Assembly (NCBI RefSeq): GCF_030867095.1
Contig: NC_081828.1
Coordinates: 3,549,001 to 3,613,000, forward strand
Direction: 5' to 3'
Length of the DNA: 64,000 nt
Source: Alligator mississippiensis
Taxonomy: Eukaryota; Chordata; Crocodylia; Alligatoridae
Shown piece after piece: positions 42,001 to 52,075 of this stretch (position 1 is its first letter; each line of letters starts with the position of its first letter). A program made the translations under genes and the position numbers. The notes under the pieces were generated by a model. The model had not been told where the DNA came from, ran no database searches, and saw nothing but the letters and a program-made list of their open reading frames with translations.

Positions 42001-45000
42001 TGGGACAGGTCCTCTCTCATCATTCTACTTTGTATAAGCAAACTTTCCCTGGAGTAAGACGGGGAGTCCTCTGGCAAGCTGGGCACGCTCGCCACTAGGC
42101 CAGGGATTCACAGCATTTCTTTGGCCAGGTCAGGGCTGATCAGACTTTGCAAACAGGAAAGCTGACTCAATGCTCAGCCTAACTGTCCTCTTCTGTTTCA
42201 TTTATGCCACTTCTAGGTGTACTGAATTGTTCTGTAAGCCAGTGGGTTTATACAGTCTGGTTCCTTCCTCAAAATAGAAGCTACCATGGGATATTTTTAA
42301 TGTGCTGTAAGCAATTCTCACTGTTGAAAATCAGACCCTTTTCTTCCCAATTATGTACTGGCATCTTGGCATCTTTTTCCTCCAACATGCCCAGTTCAGG
42401 GTTCCCCACTCCTCTTACATATCCTGATGCTACTGACCACGGTTTCTCTGCTGTGTTTCCTACTTAAGCAAGTTCTTGCTGGTTTGAAATACCTTTGATA
42501 ATGCTTTCTTTAGGGTGAGGTTAATTAAGAGTGCCAGCAATGCCTGTTGCAGCCAACCATCATTTTAGCGCAGATGCCAGCAGCTGTTAGAACTTTTCTT
42601 AGGTTGAAAACCAAATTGTTGTACACCTGGAATTAAACACTCTGCTTTTACTAACCATTGTAGGAGAGAACTAGGCTTTCTAAAGAGGTCCAAGAGCTCA
42701 GCAGGTTACCCAGAGTCCGACATGCGTCTCCGGTCAGAGGGACGGAGAACAACTCCAACGTGGCTATGCTTCGGAAGGGAGCTGCAGCTTTCAGAGAGAG
42801 AATCCCAGAAGAGCCTCCTCTTCCCATGCAGCCCAAACTCTCACAGCTAAGATGGTCTGCTGGGGTACTGGCTAAATTATCAAGGTTTTCTCTTTCGTGG
42901 ACACTTTCATTGAGTGTCTCTCTTGTTGCCTCTCTAGCAACAGTGAAGACAAAGTCATAAAGGTCTTCTGGATCTGTGCACGATCCCCAGTTTCTCCTGG
43001 GGCTGCGGCGCTTCCTCCTTGATGAACACTTAAGCTTTCTGCGAGGCACTCGGAGAGCAGGGCCAGCTGAAGACCTTTCTGATGGGGAAGACGACTCCCT
43101 TTCAGCATTGTAATGCTCGGGGGGCATCGTGCAGCTCACATCATGACACACTCGGTTCCGCAAAGGATGGTTCCTCAAGCCATAAAGCATCGGGATTTTA
43201 GAGCCACTGCTTCCTTTGAGCTCTGTTGAAGCTTTTGGGTCTGGATCGGCTTCCACAGAGACTTTGGTCGAAGCATTTTGGATCTTTATGCTACTGGACT
43301 CATGACTACCATGTTGGCCCATCTCTAGTTTCTCAGTATGTCCATGGCACAGATGCTTTGAGTCTACCACGTCATCTTGAGTTGACTTTTGGGTCTGGGA
43401 ATCAGGTTCCTTTCTGCAAAGACTGCATGGGCCGCAATGGTGCATAAGTGTCTTACTTGGATGCCAAAACCCAGCGCTCATGCTCAGAATGAGGACCAAG
43501 AGTACCGTGTCAGGAACAGGCCAGGAATACAGGGACACCTGGTCGACAGCCCCGTGGTGGATCAGGCGATGAAGCAGCAAGCTCAGCGAGTGTCTAATGG
43601 ACAAGTCGGAGGACAGCAGGTGACGAAACTTCAAGGTTTTCAAGCAGCCGGCCAAGTTTTCTACAACTCTCTGGTTGCGCTCAGCAGTGAGCTCCGTCAC
43701 CCCCTGCAGCATGTTGAGGATGGTGAGCTGGGTCACGTGTTGCGAGCTGTGGAGCAAGGGTGAAAAACGATCGTCGTTCAGCCGCTGATCTGAAGAAACA
43801 TCCAAGACTCCATGAAGGATGTTCGAGAAGAAAGTTTCAAGGAACTTCTTCCTCCAACAGGTTATGTGCTGCAATAAAAGTATCACAGTTCATTGATCTC
43901 CATTTAAAGAAGGGCACAGAACGTATCAAGTGTAGGAGCCCTTCTTGATGGAAGAGGCTGGATAAATACAACATAAGTGATTTCCAGCGAGTCTTGAAGA
44001 CATAATACTCTAGTTCTTCACCTTGCAAACACTTATGCACATCAAAAGTCCCAGGAACAACTTTATGCATAATCTCATTAAGCAAGTGAGGTATCTATGA
44101 AATTGGGGTGTCAGCTTTGTGTCCTAACACAGCTCGTCAACAGATTTCCAACTCACCTCCGACTTGGGCGGCCTGGTTTTCATTACGTCGTTCCAGAGTT
44201 TGCGCCATATTGGCTGAGTCGAGAGTCCTGGAAAACAAACCAAATCCTCCATTTCTAAAGCTCCCTTTTCAGGTTTCACAACCATGTTGTACCAAATGAG
44301 ATTCAAAAGCAGAGCCATGAAATGTTACCTCTTTAGGGGGATAAAATTCAGAGCACTAAATTCTGCCTTTGTTAAAAGGGGCATGAAAAAGGTACATGTC
44401 TTTTAAAGAATGTTTCCCATCAAACATTTTCGGATGTTACCTGTATATATCATATCCTAGCAAAACTAAAACCAACAATGATCTAATGCGTTTCTCGGCA
44501 GTAACGCCACCTTTATCCTCTTAGCTTTAAAAAAAAAAAATTATTCTGGACAACATTTGTTTTCACCGTTAGATTCTCATATACTAGGAAAAGGCAAAAT
44601 TTGCCTCCACAGCCCCTTCAAAACACGCTTGGGGCACAAGTCCTGTTCCTCTGTGAGCACAACCAACTCACTCCCCCCACATTATACTCTGCTGTCCTTT
44701 CACAGCACCCGATTTAGTGAATGTGGGTTCAGAAAAAACTTATGTTCTCTCTCCTGCTCTTATAGTTAGCATATAAAAAGCTGCACATCTGTTCTGTCTC
44801 GCCACGTCACCTGCTATGCTATTTGCAGACTTCTGAGCTCTTATTTAAAAAGAGAAAAGATGCACAAAATACTTTGGGCTCTTTAGTCCTGGCTACTTGT
44901 GACACACATTACATAATTAACTGGTGAATCGTGCAATAAATATAGACCGGCTACATATTCAAAATAACTATTACATGATAAAAATGACTATCCTGCTATT

Positions 45001-46490
45001 AAAAAGGAGCCAACAGCTATAAAGTCAGTGCTTTAAAATGTGTAACAGCTCTATAGCTCCAGAATAGGGATGCTCAACCTGTTTTCGATATTAATTTTCT
45101 ACATTTTTTAGGGGCCCCATGGGTCAGATAGAATGGCCTGGCACGCCACCTCCGACCTGCCCCTGCCATGGACAGACCAGGCACCGGCCCACCAGGCAAG
45201 GAGTCTGAGCGCCACCGCTCGAGAGCAAACTAGATTCTCTAGCTTTAATCTGAACTCATAATCCTACACGTCCTACCACAGATTCAGATAATTGAAACTG
45301 GAGAGAAACCAGCTACAGGCTCGTTACACGTTTTCAAGCACCGGTCTGCTCTTTTCCTAGCCGGATGGTCATTTTTAGGCGGGTGCAATCATTACTTTTT
45401 GTACCCAAATCGATTGTGCAAGCATGACTTGGTCTACGGCCGATCACATGATCCATTCACATGTGGTGCGCTCGGGACTTCGCACACGTAGGGTTGCCGA
45501 CTCCGAATCAATCCTGGGAGGTTTCCACAACGCCAACGTGCCCATGACGCAAGACGAACGTGCAAGAGTATACCTGTTCTCGATTACGGCGCGTAGACGT
45601 GACATCAGGAAGGCCAATGCCCACGATTTGGACATTTTAAAAACCTGCTGTATGAATCAGATTCGACATGTCACGTTTCTTTTAACGAATACCCTCTCAT
45701 TTATCTCCCTGGTGACTCTCCTGGGGGTTTATACCTAATTCCTGGAGTGTCGGCAACCCTACGTGCAGCCGGTCTACATTTATTGCGTGGTGTAACACCT
45801 AATGGGGTGGGAGCTGAGACACAAACATCCTCCTGTTAGGTGGCGCCTGTTTAAGAAGCCACCCTCTGGCGGGCAAATGCCAGCACCTGTTACATATATC
45901 GTGCCACTCGGTGCCAAAATGGTGTGATCCCCGTGCAAAGCCACGGGTGCACGGGACTTGTGCGGGCAGCCACAAAAATGGCTGAGCAGCCATGAAAATG
46001 GGTAAAAAATGGCCGAGCAGCCACGAAAATGGGTAAAAAATGGCCGAGCAGCCACGAAAATGGCCGAGCAGCCACGAAAGAGGCCCGAACATGGCCGAGC
46101 AGCCACGAAAATGGCCCGAACATGGCCGAGCAGCCACGAAAATGGCCCGAACATGGCCGAGCAGCCACGAAAATGGCTGAGCAGCCACGAAGGCTCCGTG
46201 ATGTGCTGACCTTTGCTTGCGGCGGCGTCCTCAGCGCGCTCCAGGTAGTAGATGTTGAGCAGGGGCAGGAGGCCGTGCAGGATGTGGGCGGGCAGCGCTG
46301 GGGGGAGAAACAGGCGTGAGGCGCGGTCGGGACAAGGGGGCTAATCTGGAGCGGGGAGGCCCCATGTAAACGCGTCCCCCGGGGACCCCCCCTTACCCCA
46401 GACCTCGCTCTCCAGGGCCCCCATGCTGGAGCTCACCGCCGCCCCGCTCAGCGCGAAGAGGCTGGGGGGGCCGCCCCCCGGCTCCTCCAT
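36056..46490 (-). CDS. LRRC41: Leucine-rich repeat protein 41 / MUF1 (10 exons, 801 aa)
   Basis: Predicted substrate receptor of Elongin BC-Cullin ubiquitin ligases. Exons in transcript order: 46490-46397, 46297-46211, 44227-44157, 43868-42656, 41736-41494, 39999-39835, 39363-39265, 38780-38658, 37590-37515, 36290-36056, with matching phase throughout and 801 residues (human 812). The start is firm: the context is GCCGCCATGG and an in-frame TAG lies eight codons upstream (46514-46512). Residues 11-19 (LFALSGAAV) align with the BC box, followed by [11 protein letters not shown]. Exon 4 encodes a large N-terminal region, a low-complexity basic stretch (359-377, [14 protein letters not shown]) and the first LRRs. 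LRRs continue to [16 protein letters not shown], and the C-terminus is [11 protein letters not shown]-like ([15 protein letters not shown]). The BC-box Cys is Ser here (Ser15). Confidence 0.96.
41135..41330 (+). mobile_element. CR1 3' end, LRRC41 intron 5
   Basis: AAAAGGAGACTGGATACACG, GGGCTGGACCTGACGATCTC, ATGAGGTCCCTTCCAGCCCC and GTGATTCTATGACTG form the CR1 3' terminus with its octamer tail. Confidence 0.8.
44240..45480. other. LRRC41 intron 2, distal part
   Basis: No exon was recognised. There is a 12-bp A tract near 44529, and the sequence is AT-rich to about 45060. Bases 45065-45220 have a GC-rich, repeat-like look (GGGGCCCCATGGGTCAG) that I could not classify. Confidence 0.4.
45485..45768. 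mobile_element. Short DNA transposon (MITE-like) with inverted ends
   Basis: The left end GTAGGGTTGCCGACTCCG and right end GGAGTGTCGGCAACCCTAC are inverted copies of each other. The outer bases CACGTA/TACGTG suggest either longer arms or a TA target duplication. Length is about 275 bp with no transposase. A relative of its inner right half (GACATTTTAAAAACCTGCTG ... TAATTCCTGGAGT) occurs at 51850-52075. The 104-codon open frame inside it is incidental. Confidence 0.7.
45965..46192. repeat. 31/20-bp minisatellite with ATGGC cores
   Basis: Units end in GCCGAGCAGCCACG and begin AAAATGG. The main unit is 31 bp (AAAATGGCCCGAACATGG + GCCGAGCAGCCACG-type or AAAATGGGTAAAAAATGG + same) and a short unit is 20 bp. 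Seven AAAATGGC cores can be counted. The array ends 19 bp before the splice donor side of LRRC41 exon 2 (exon lower edge 46211). Confidence 0.9.
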
Positions 46491-47221
46491 GGCGGCGCCT
46501 CGGAGATGGGACTAGGCCGGGCGGAGAGGAACCAGCAGCACCGCCATCTTGGACAGGGGTAGGAAGTGACGTAATAGCCGCCATCTTGGGAGGGTTGGGG
46601 CAGCCTATAAGCGGCCGGTTTGGGGAGCCGCCATTTTGGGAGAGGCGGGGCAGCTTATGAGTGGCCGTTTGGTGGGGGTGCCATCTTGGGAGGGTTGATG
46701 GCAGCTTATGCGCGAGCGTCTGGGGCAGACGCCATCTTGGGAGGGTCAAAGTGCGGCCTAGAGCAACCGCCATCTTGGGCAGGTCAGGGGTGCAGTTTAT
46801 AGGCGCTACCAGGTTAGGGAGCAGTTTAAGGGAGTCATTGTTTTTGGGCAGGTCTCGGGCTCGGTTTAGGAGAGGCATCCTCTTGTGGAGGTCAGAAGCC
46901 GTTTTAGGCAAGTCAGGAATACAGCTTTTACGAAGCCGCCATCTTGGACAGCTGAGGGGCGCGGCCAATGCGAACCGCCATTTTGAGAAGGTCAGAGAAC
47001 ACCTATATGGGCGCCATCTTGAGAAGGTTCGAAGCGCCGCTTATTACTGGCCGCCATCTTGGGCAGGTCAAGAGTCCGGCCTCTGCGAGCCGCTATCTTG
47101 GTCGCGTCATAAAAAGGCGCCATCTTGACCCCGCCTTAGCGTGGCTGGGTTTCCGCTTCCGGGTGGAGGGGAGAGTGGCTTCTTCCGGCGGCTGACCCTG
47201 CCGAGTCCTTCTGGGGTGGAC
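46491..47221. promoter_or_regulatory. LRRC41/UQCRH bidirectional promoter with YY1-site tandem array
   Basis: 731 bp separate the two start codons. Eleven exact GCCAT(C/T)TTG cores begin at 46543, 46580, 46630, 46680, 46731, 46769, 46938, 46977, 47013, 47053 and 47119. A near match GCTATCTTGG is at 47092, and two decayed units lie near 46834 and 46874. All point the same way. The intervening sequence also repeats: (A/G)GGTC..GGGGCGCAGCTTATAAG-like, with TATA-like or TTTAG variants. Thus the promoter is a degenerate tandem repeat of about 40-55 bp per unit. CCGCCATNTTG is the YY1 binding motif. Also visible are an ETS/CRE composite GGAAGTGACGTAAT (46562-46575), a CCAAT box (about 46965) and TTCCGG ETS/GABP sites near 47155 and 47184. 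Confidence 0.85.
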
Positions 47222-49263
47222 ATGGGGCTGCGCGACGAGGAGGAGCTCGAGGGGCGCCGCGGGGACCCACAGGTAACGTCCCCCCCCTTCCTCCTTCTCC
47301 ACCCTCCACCTGGGCGCTGCGGGCTGACCCCTGCCGCCCCCCGTACCGCCCCCCCCTTGCGGCGCACTTCTAGCGCCCCCTGCCGGCGCCGCGCGAATCG
47401 CTCCTATTTAACGCGATACATGTCACGTGTGTCAGGGGGGTGTCAGCTGGAGGATTTATTCACTGATGGATTTAATTGTCGTGATGATAACTGACATTTT
47501 AAGGGTGAGACTATAAAAGCGGTGCTGGCCGGGGCGTGCGGGCAACTGGTTCATCCCGAAGGGGGTCCGCAAAATTTGGGCAGACCCTCTTGTGGCGTCC
47601 CTTCCGACCCCTGACGTCATCTACGACATCGAAACGGGCAGGAGGATTTACATAACTCGTATCGTTTCCCGTCTTCCCCCAGGAGGAGGAAGAGGAGGAG
47701 GAGGAGGAGGAGGAAGAGCTAGAGGTAAGAAATAAATGCTTGGAAATCCCCATCCTTGGGCGGAGGGGTTGCAAGAAGAGGAGTTGGCCCTGTTCCCATC
47801 ATGCTTTGCTTTGTCACGGTCTCCTTTGAAGGTTGTAATTCTGACTTAAATATGCAGCGCCTATCGCAAATAGGAAATTAAGTGGAAATGCAAAAATCTA
47901 GGCCTGGTGCTTCGGAGAGAGGATGCCTTTTTATTTAAGAAATTGCAAAAAAAAAAAAAAAAAAAAAAGTTTCTGCAAACTTTTGGGCTCACGTGACCTG
48001 TATCTGGCTCTGGGAAAATTTTTAAAGATGGTAAAAAGTCCCCCTAGGTAGGAAATAAACTTTTATTTTTTGCACAGAGAGTGGATGTCTGGTCCCTCTG
48101 GGTCCGTGCCGGTGTCTCTAAATTTAAAGTGCATTTAAATTTGTGCTCTCACCTTATCTCAGATGATGACTGGTTTTTTGTCTTAATTGGCAGCTTGCTT
48201 TAAACCAATACTGAGCTAAAAGCAAGGTGCGTGGGAGGGGAAAAGGGTATTGAGGGAGCTAATATTTGCTGCAGTAAGAGAGATTTTGGCCATGAGTTGA
48301 ATGTAACCTGGTCTTCGGTAACTCGGTAGGCGCGTGCTTGCAGGTGCAACTTTCTGGCCCTATTTGATGGGTGGGTAACCCTGGACATCTGCTGGGGAAT
48401 GAGATCAGGATTCCCATGGCCGGTTCTTCATTTGACTCTGTAAAATACTCTGCAAGAGATGTGAGAGAACCTGTTTTTAATTTTGCCTTCAGGACCCCTT
48501 GACTAAGGTACGGGAGCAGTGCGAGAAGCTGGAGAAATGCATGAAGACCAAGGAGATCCTGGATCAGTGCAACTCTCGGGTATCCTCAAGGACTCGCACG
48601 CTAGAGGAGTGCTCGGAGGAGCTCTTCGACTTCCTGCATGCTAGGGACCACTGCGTAAGGCCCAAGTTGTACTCGGGGGGGGGGGGGGGGGGGGTGTTGC
48701 TGCCCCTTACAGTTATCTGTTGAAGAGATCGTTTCATTGACCGATCGGGGTCTGTAGGAAAATTAGGCTTTTAAAAATATACAATGAAGTCTTGTTAGTC
48801 TGTTTGCCTGCCGCGACTTGTTTGAAACACCGTTGACTCCTCGTTACCTTCACGTTTCCTCACGCATATTATTTTAATATTAATATCATATAATATATAT
48901 ATATATTGATATGGAGATAGATATATTGGTGTGTGCGTGCATGTATATACACACCAATGTAAATAAATAAATAAAATTTTATATATATATTTTAGAGCTG
49001 GAAGGGACCTCGCAAGATCATCAGGTCCAGCCCCCTGCCCAAATTATACTGGGAAACTTATTTAAGGCCAAGAGACCATTGTGGTTACGGTTCTGATTTC
49101 CCCGCTTCAATCCAGGGGTCCAAAACCACAAAAGCAAGATTGTGGTGTTTGTCTAGTTCTTGAAAGTTTTTCTGTGTGGTGAGCATCTGTTTTTGTTACT
49201 GAATACTTTCTTCACCGATGTCTCTTCCAGGTGGCTCACAAACTCTTCACCAGTCTGAAGTAA
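47222..49263 (+). CDS. UQCRH: Cytochrome bc1 complex hinge protein (4 exons, 95 aa)
   Basis: Acidic hinge subunit of respiratory complex III, in the intermembrane space, where it assists the cytochrome c1 / cytochrome c interaction. Exons: 47222-47272, 47683-47724, 48493-48654 and 49231-49263, all phase 0. [17 protein letters not shown] is followed by a 12-Glu run encoded by exon 2, which is almost pure GAG. Exon 3 gives [20 protein letters not shown] and [14 protein letters not shown], and exon 4 [10 protein letters not shown]. Five cysteines (41, 47, 57, 71, 85) match the human pattern that forms disulfides. The 95 residues compare with 91 in human; the difference lies in the N-terminus and the Glu run. 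A (G)20 tract starts 21 nt after exon 3. Confidence 0.96.
47947..47968. repeat. (A)22 tract, UQCRH intron 2
   Basis: An uninterrupted run of 22 A. The sequence to its left does not match a SINE or retrocopy I can name. Confidence 0.9.
48675..48694. repeat. (G)20 tract, UQCRH intron 3
   Basis: Twenty consecutive G on the coding strand, 20 nt past the exon 3 donor GTAAGG. Its length is probably unstable in the population and in sequencing. Confidence 0.9.
48870..48985. repeat. AT / GT / AAAT microsatellite cluster
   Basis: Alternating ATATAT tracts, GTGTGTGCGTGCATGTAT and (AAAT)n, directly followed by an antisense CR1 3' end. Confidence 0.8.
48986..49100 (-). mobile_element. CR1 3' end, antisense, UQCRH intron 3
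   Basis: TAGAGCTGGAAGGGACCTCG and CAAGATCATCAGGTCCAGCC are the antisense CR1 terminus. The rest decays quickly. Confidence 0.8.
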
Positions 49264-49474
49264 ATGTTGGGAGCACGTCTCGCTATCCGCCTTGGCAGCT
49301 CAGCTGAAAATCTGCAGGTTTCGTTTGGATTCGAGGTGCTGCTTGCTGCCCGTCAGCGTGGACGTGTGATGTGCGTGTGAAACGGCACTCCGACACTTGT
49401 GCACTGATCTTGATGCTTCATCTGTATCTGACTGTACAGCTCTAGTGACACCGATTTGTTCTGTGGTTTGCCAT

Positions 49475-49480
49475 AATAAA
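49475..49480 (+). terminator. UQCRH: UQCRH poly(A) signal
   Basis: AATAAA 212 nt after the UQCRH stop codon. It is the first canonical hexamer downstream. Confidence 0.75.
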
Positions 49481-49499
49481 CATTCAAGGTTCCTGTAGA

Positions 49500-50811
49500 A
49501 GCATCTTTAATTTCATGATTTATGGTAGAGGAACTTTTTATCTTTAGACTGATTCTTAACTGATTATTTTTGAGGGAAGCTGGGAGTTCTCTGCGTCGCA
49601 GAGCTATCTCCCCTGGTGCGAATTTCCTTGTACACACTTGCTTAACAGCTGGCCAGAATCATATGGTCATACATCCTTTGTGTCCATTGCAGCTGTGAAG
49701 ATATTTCTAGGTCCTGTCACGTAGTTTCCATTCTTTGAGTAACTTGGGGCCAGATGGGGCTCCGTTCTTAACCTGCTGCTGTCTGTTAATCAGCAGGAAG
49801 ACCCAAGGTAGCTTTTAAAAAAGTCCCTTCTCCTTTACCAAAGATGCTTATGCTACCTCCATAACCTACTTGAGTAAAGGACTAGAACGTTTTTGTTTGG
49901 GGTTTTTTTTGCGCATAATGAGCCTTTAGCTTGTAAGCAAAGGGTAGCACAGCCCCACACCAAAGCTGTAGCCAAGAGTGCATATTTTATGAGAAATGAT
50001 TCTAGCCCAGCTTTGCTGCTAGAATTCACTGCAACTTCCCCAGCAAAACCTTGTTGGCTTTGCAAAAATGTACAGGCAGTTGTGCTGTAGGGAAAGATCG
50101 TGGCGGCTATATATTGGATCAGCAGGTAATGCAAGGGGCTGTAACAGTTTTGTACGCTGCAGCGCAAATCTGGCTGTAATGTGCAGAATGATGCCTTTTT
50201 TTAATTGGGGGGGTGTCTTTTTTCTTTTTTTAAAGACCAGTTGCTGCAATCCAAGACCTCTCTGCGTTGTTCCCACTTACCAGTTATGATCTGACCATTG
50301 TCCTGGTGCCCTGCTTGCAAACAGGGTTAAGATACTACCTTATTTTGGATGCACACTTTGATGCCTGGGGAGGGAGGGAGGGAGGTGGCGTTTTATCTGA
50401 AGGCTGATGTTCAACACTTCTGGAAAAGCTGGGATGTCTCTAGGGTGTCAGGCCAGGGTACCCAGAATCACTGACTGTTTCTAGACACTTGGGAATCTAT
50501 GCTGAGGAAGCTGTTTGGCTTCATTTCCCCAGTACCTGTGGTTTCAGTTTTAAACTGCAGGAGTGAGGATTTTTTTTTTTTGTGTGTGTGTGTTTAACAT
50601 CCAGGTAATCTCATATTGATGTTGTCAGGAATCCACTGGGACTTAATAACTCATTCAGTATTTTTGGCTGCTCTGCAACTTCAAAGCAGCTGCAATTGGA
50701 CATATCCCACGTTAAGGCGTAACTGTTACAGTCAGTCTATCGCCATTGTATTCCCTAAATCTATCCGTAATAGCAGAGAAGATGTATTAAATAAGTGAAA
50801 CCTCACTTGTA
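49500..50811. other. UQCRH-NSUN4 intergenic DNA
   Basis: No gene or named repeat was recognised. There is a short T/GT run near 50570-50590. Open frames on both strands are under 105 codons and featureless. Confidence 0.45.
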
Positions 50812-51185
50812 ACCTTGGCAGACAAGGCTTGTTGGGTAAACCTGATATCTTTTATTAGACCAACTCAAATAGTTGGAAAAAATTTATTTGCAAGCTTTTG
50901 GGCACAAATTCCCTTCCTCGGGGTGTTAAGTCCCTATTTGCTTTCTCTTTGCCATTCAGTATTTTGTAAACCCTTCGCACGTCTCTGCCTCAAGCATCTC
51001 TCTTCTAAATTGACCAGGCCTTTGTCAGGGTGCTTGTGCCCAAAAGCTTGCGAAGAACAATTTTTTTTCCAACTATTGAAAAATTGATTGATTATCATTT
51101 CCAGTTGATTTGGTCTAATAAAAGATTGCAGATTTACCTAAAGAACCTGGTCTGTCGACGGCCTTAGACCAATGCAGCGGCAACC
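50812..51185. repeat. Inverted pair of the 33357-type repeat around a CR1 piece
   Basis: The left arm (50812-50930) reads ATCTTTTATTAGACCAACTC, TTTGCAAGCTTTTGGGCAC, CCCTTCCTCGG. The right arm (51017-51185) is its reverse complement: TTTGTCAGGG, GTGCCCAAAAGCTTGCG, TTTGGTCTAATAAAAGAT. Between them lies an antisense CR1 C-terminal fragment (50931-51016) whose sense copies occur at 51452-51503 and 55355-55405. Confidence 0.75.
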
Positions 51186-51329
51186 TTACAGCCCTGACTC
51201 ATAACCCTGGCATTCATGTAGCATTTGAGGGAGGCAGCCTCATTTGAGAAGGAAGGTGTGAATAGTAAAAGGCAAACACTGAGGGTGTGAGAATGAAATG
51301 TGTTGAGACTGGTCTTCCTGCCTCCAAAA

Positions 51330-51600
51330 GGATATAGAGAAGGGCAGCAAGGATGATGAGCGGTATGGAGGGGCTTCCCCGGGAGGAGAGACTAGAGGCC
51401 AGGCCTGGTCAAGTTAGAAAAGAGATGCTTGAGGGGTGGTGGGGATGTGAGAAGGGTTTACAAAATACTGAATGGCAAAAAGAAAGCAAATAGGGATTTA
51501 TTATTTGCTGTTTCTCACCAGACAGAACTGAGGCTTCACAAAATAAAACTAGTATAAAGTCTAAAATAAAAACTCCCCGCTCTGTTTCCACCCAGCATGT
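51330..51600 (+). mobile_element. Older CR1-type LINE C-terminal fragment
   Basis: In one frame GTGAGAAGGGTTTACAAAAT begins the block RRVYKILNGKKKANRDLLF, a CR1 C-terminal motif. Upstream is a GLPREERL-like block. It continues past the RT with TTCACAAAATAAAACTAG and CCACCCAGCATG. This copy is uninterrupted, unlike its twin at 55310-56100. Confidence 0.75.
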
Positions 51601-51849
51601 CATTCAAGGGTGTGGGGAGACAGGATGACTTTGTTTGCACCAGATGTGTAAGCTGGGTTCGGAAAGGGATCGGACGTGTGCTCGGAGGATAGGGGCATTG
51701 CTCATTACTGAGCGCAGGAGTGAGGGGCGTTAGAAATTCCTCCTTCTTCAATGCTGGAGGCCGCAAGCGGGAGAGGAACAAGGGAAGAAAACTCATGCCC
51801 TATTCACTCTTGCTTTCAGCATCCGCTCTCTGCCCTGTGTGACGGTTGT

Positions 51850-52075
51850 TTTCCAGGGTCTCGGTCCTGTGAGTTTAGCCACCAAACCCGCCCGAGGCGC
51901 GACCCTGGTGCTTCGGACGTTTTAAAAACCCGCTGGACTCTTGCATGAATCCGATTCAACATTGAATGTTTATTTTAATGAATGCCCGATCATTTTTCTC
52001 CTGAGTGACACTCAGCAGTCCCCTGGAGACTTATCTCTAATTCCTGCAGACTCCTGGAGGGTGGGCGACACTAGC
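51850..52075. mobile_element. Relative of the 45485 MITE-like element
   Basis: GACGTTTTAAAAACCCGCTG, ATGAATCCGATTCAACATTG, TTTATTTTAATGAATGCCC and CTAATTCCTGCAGACTCCTG parallel 45636-45760 in order. The ends are more eroded: only GGGTGGGCGACACTAG remains at the right. Confidence 0.6.

Noticed and set aside
45424-45738. 104-codon open frame in LRRC41 intron 2
   Set aside because: It lies within the MITE-like element with inverted ends, and its relative at 51850 does not keep the frame.
45799-46188. Minus-strand frame with repeated SWLLGHV / FRGCSA units
   Set aside because: This is a translation of the 31-bp minisatellite. All neighbouring frames show similar repeats.
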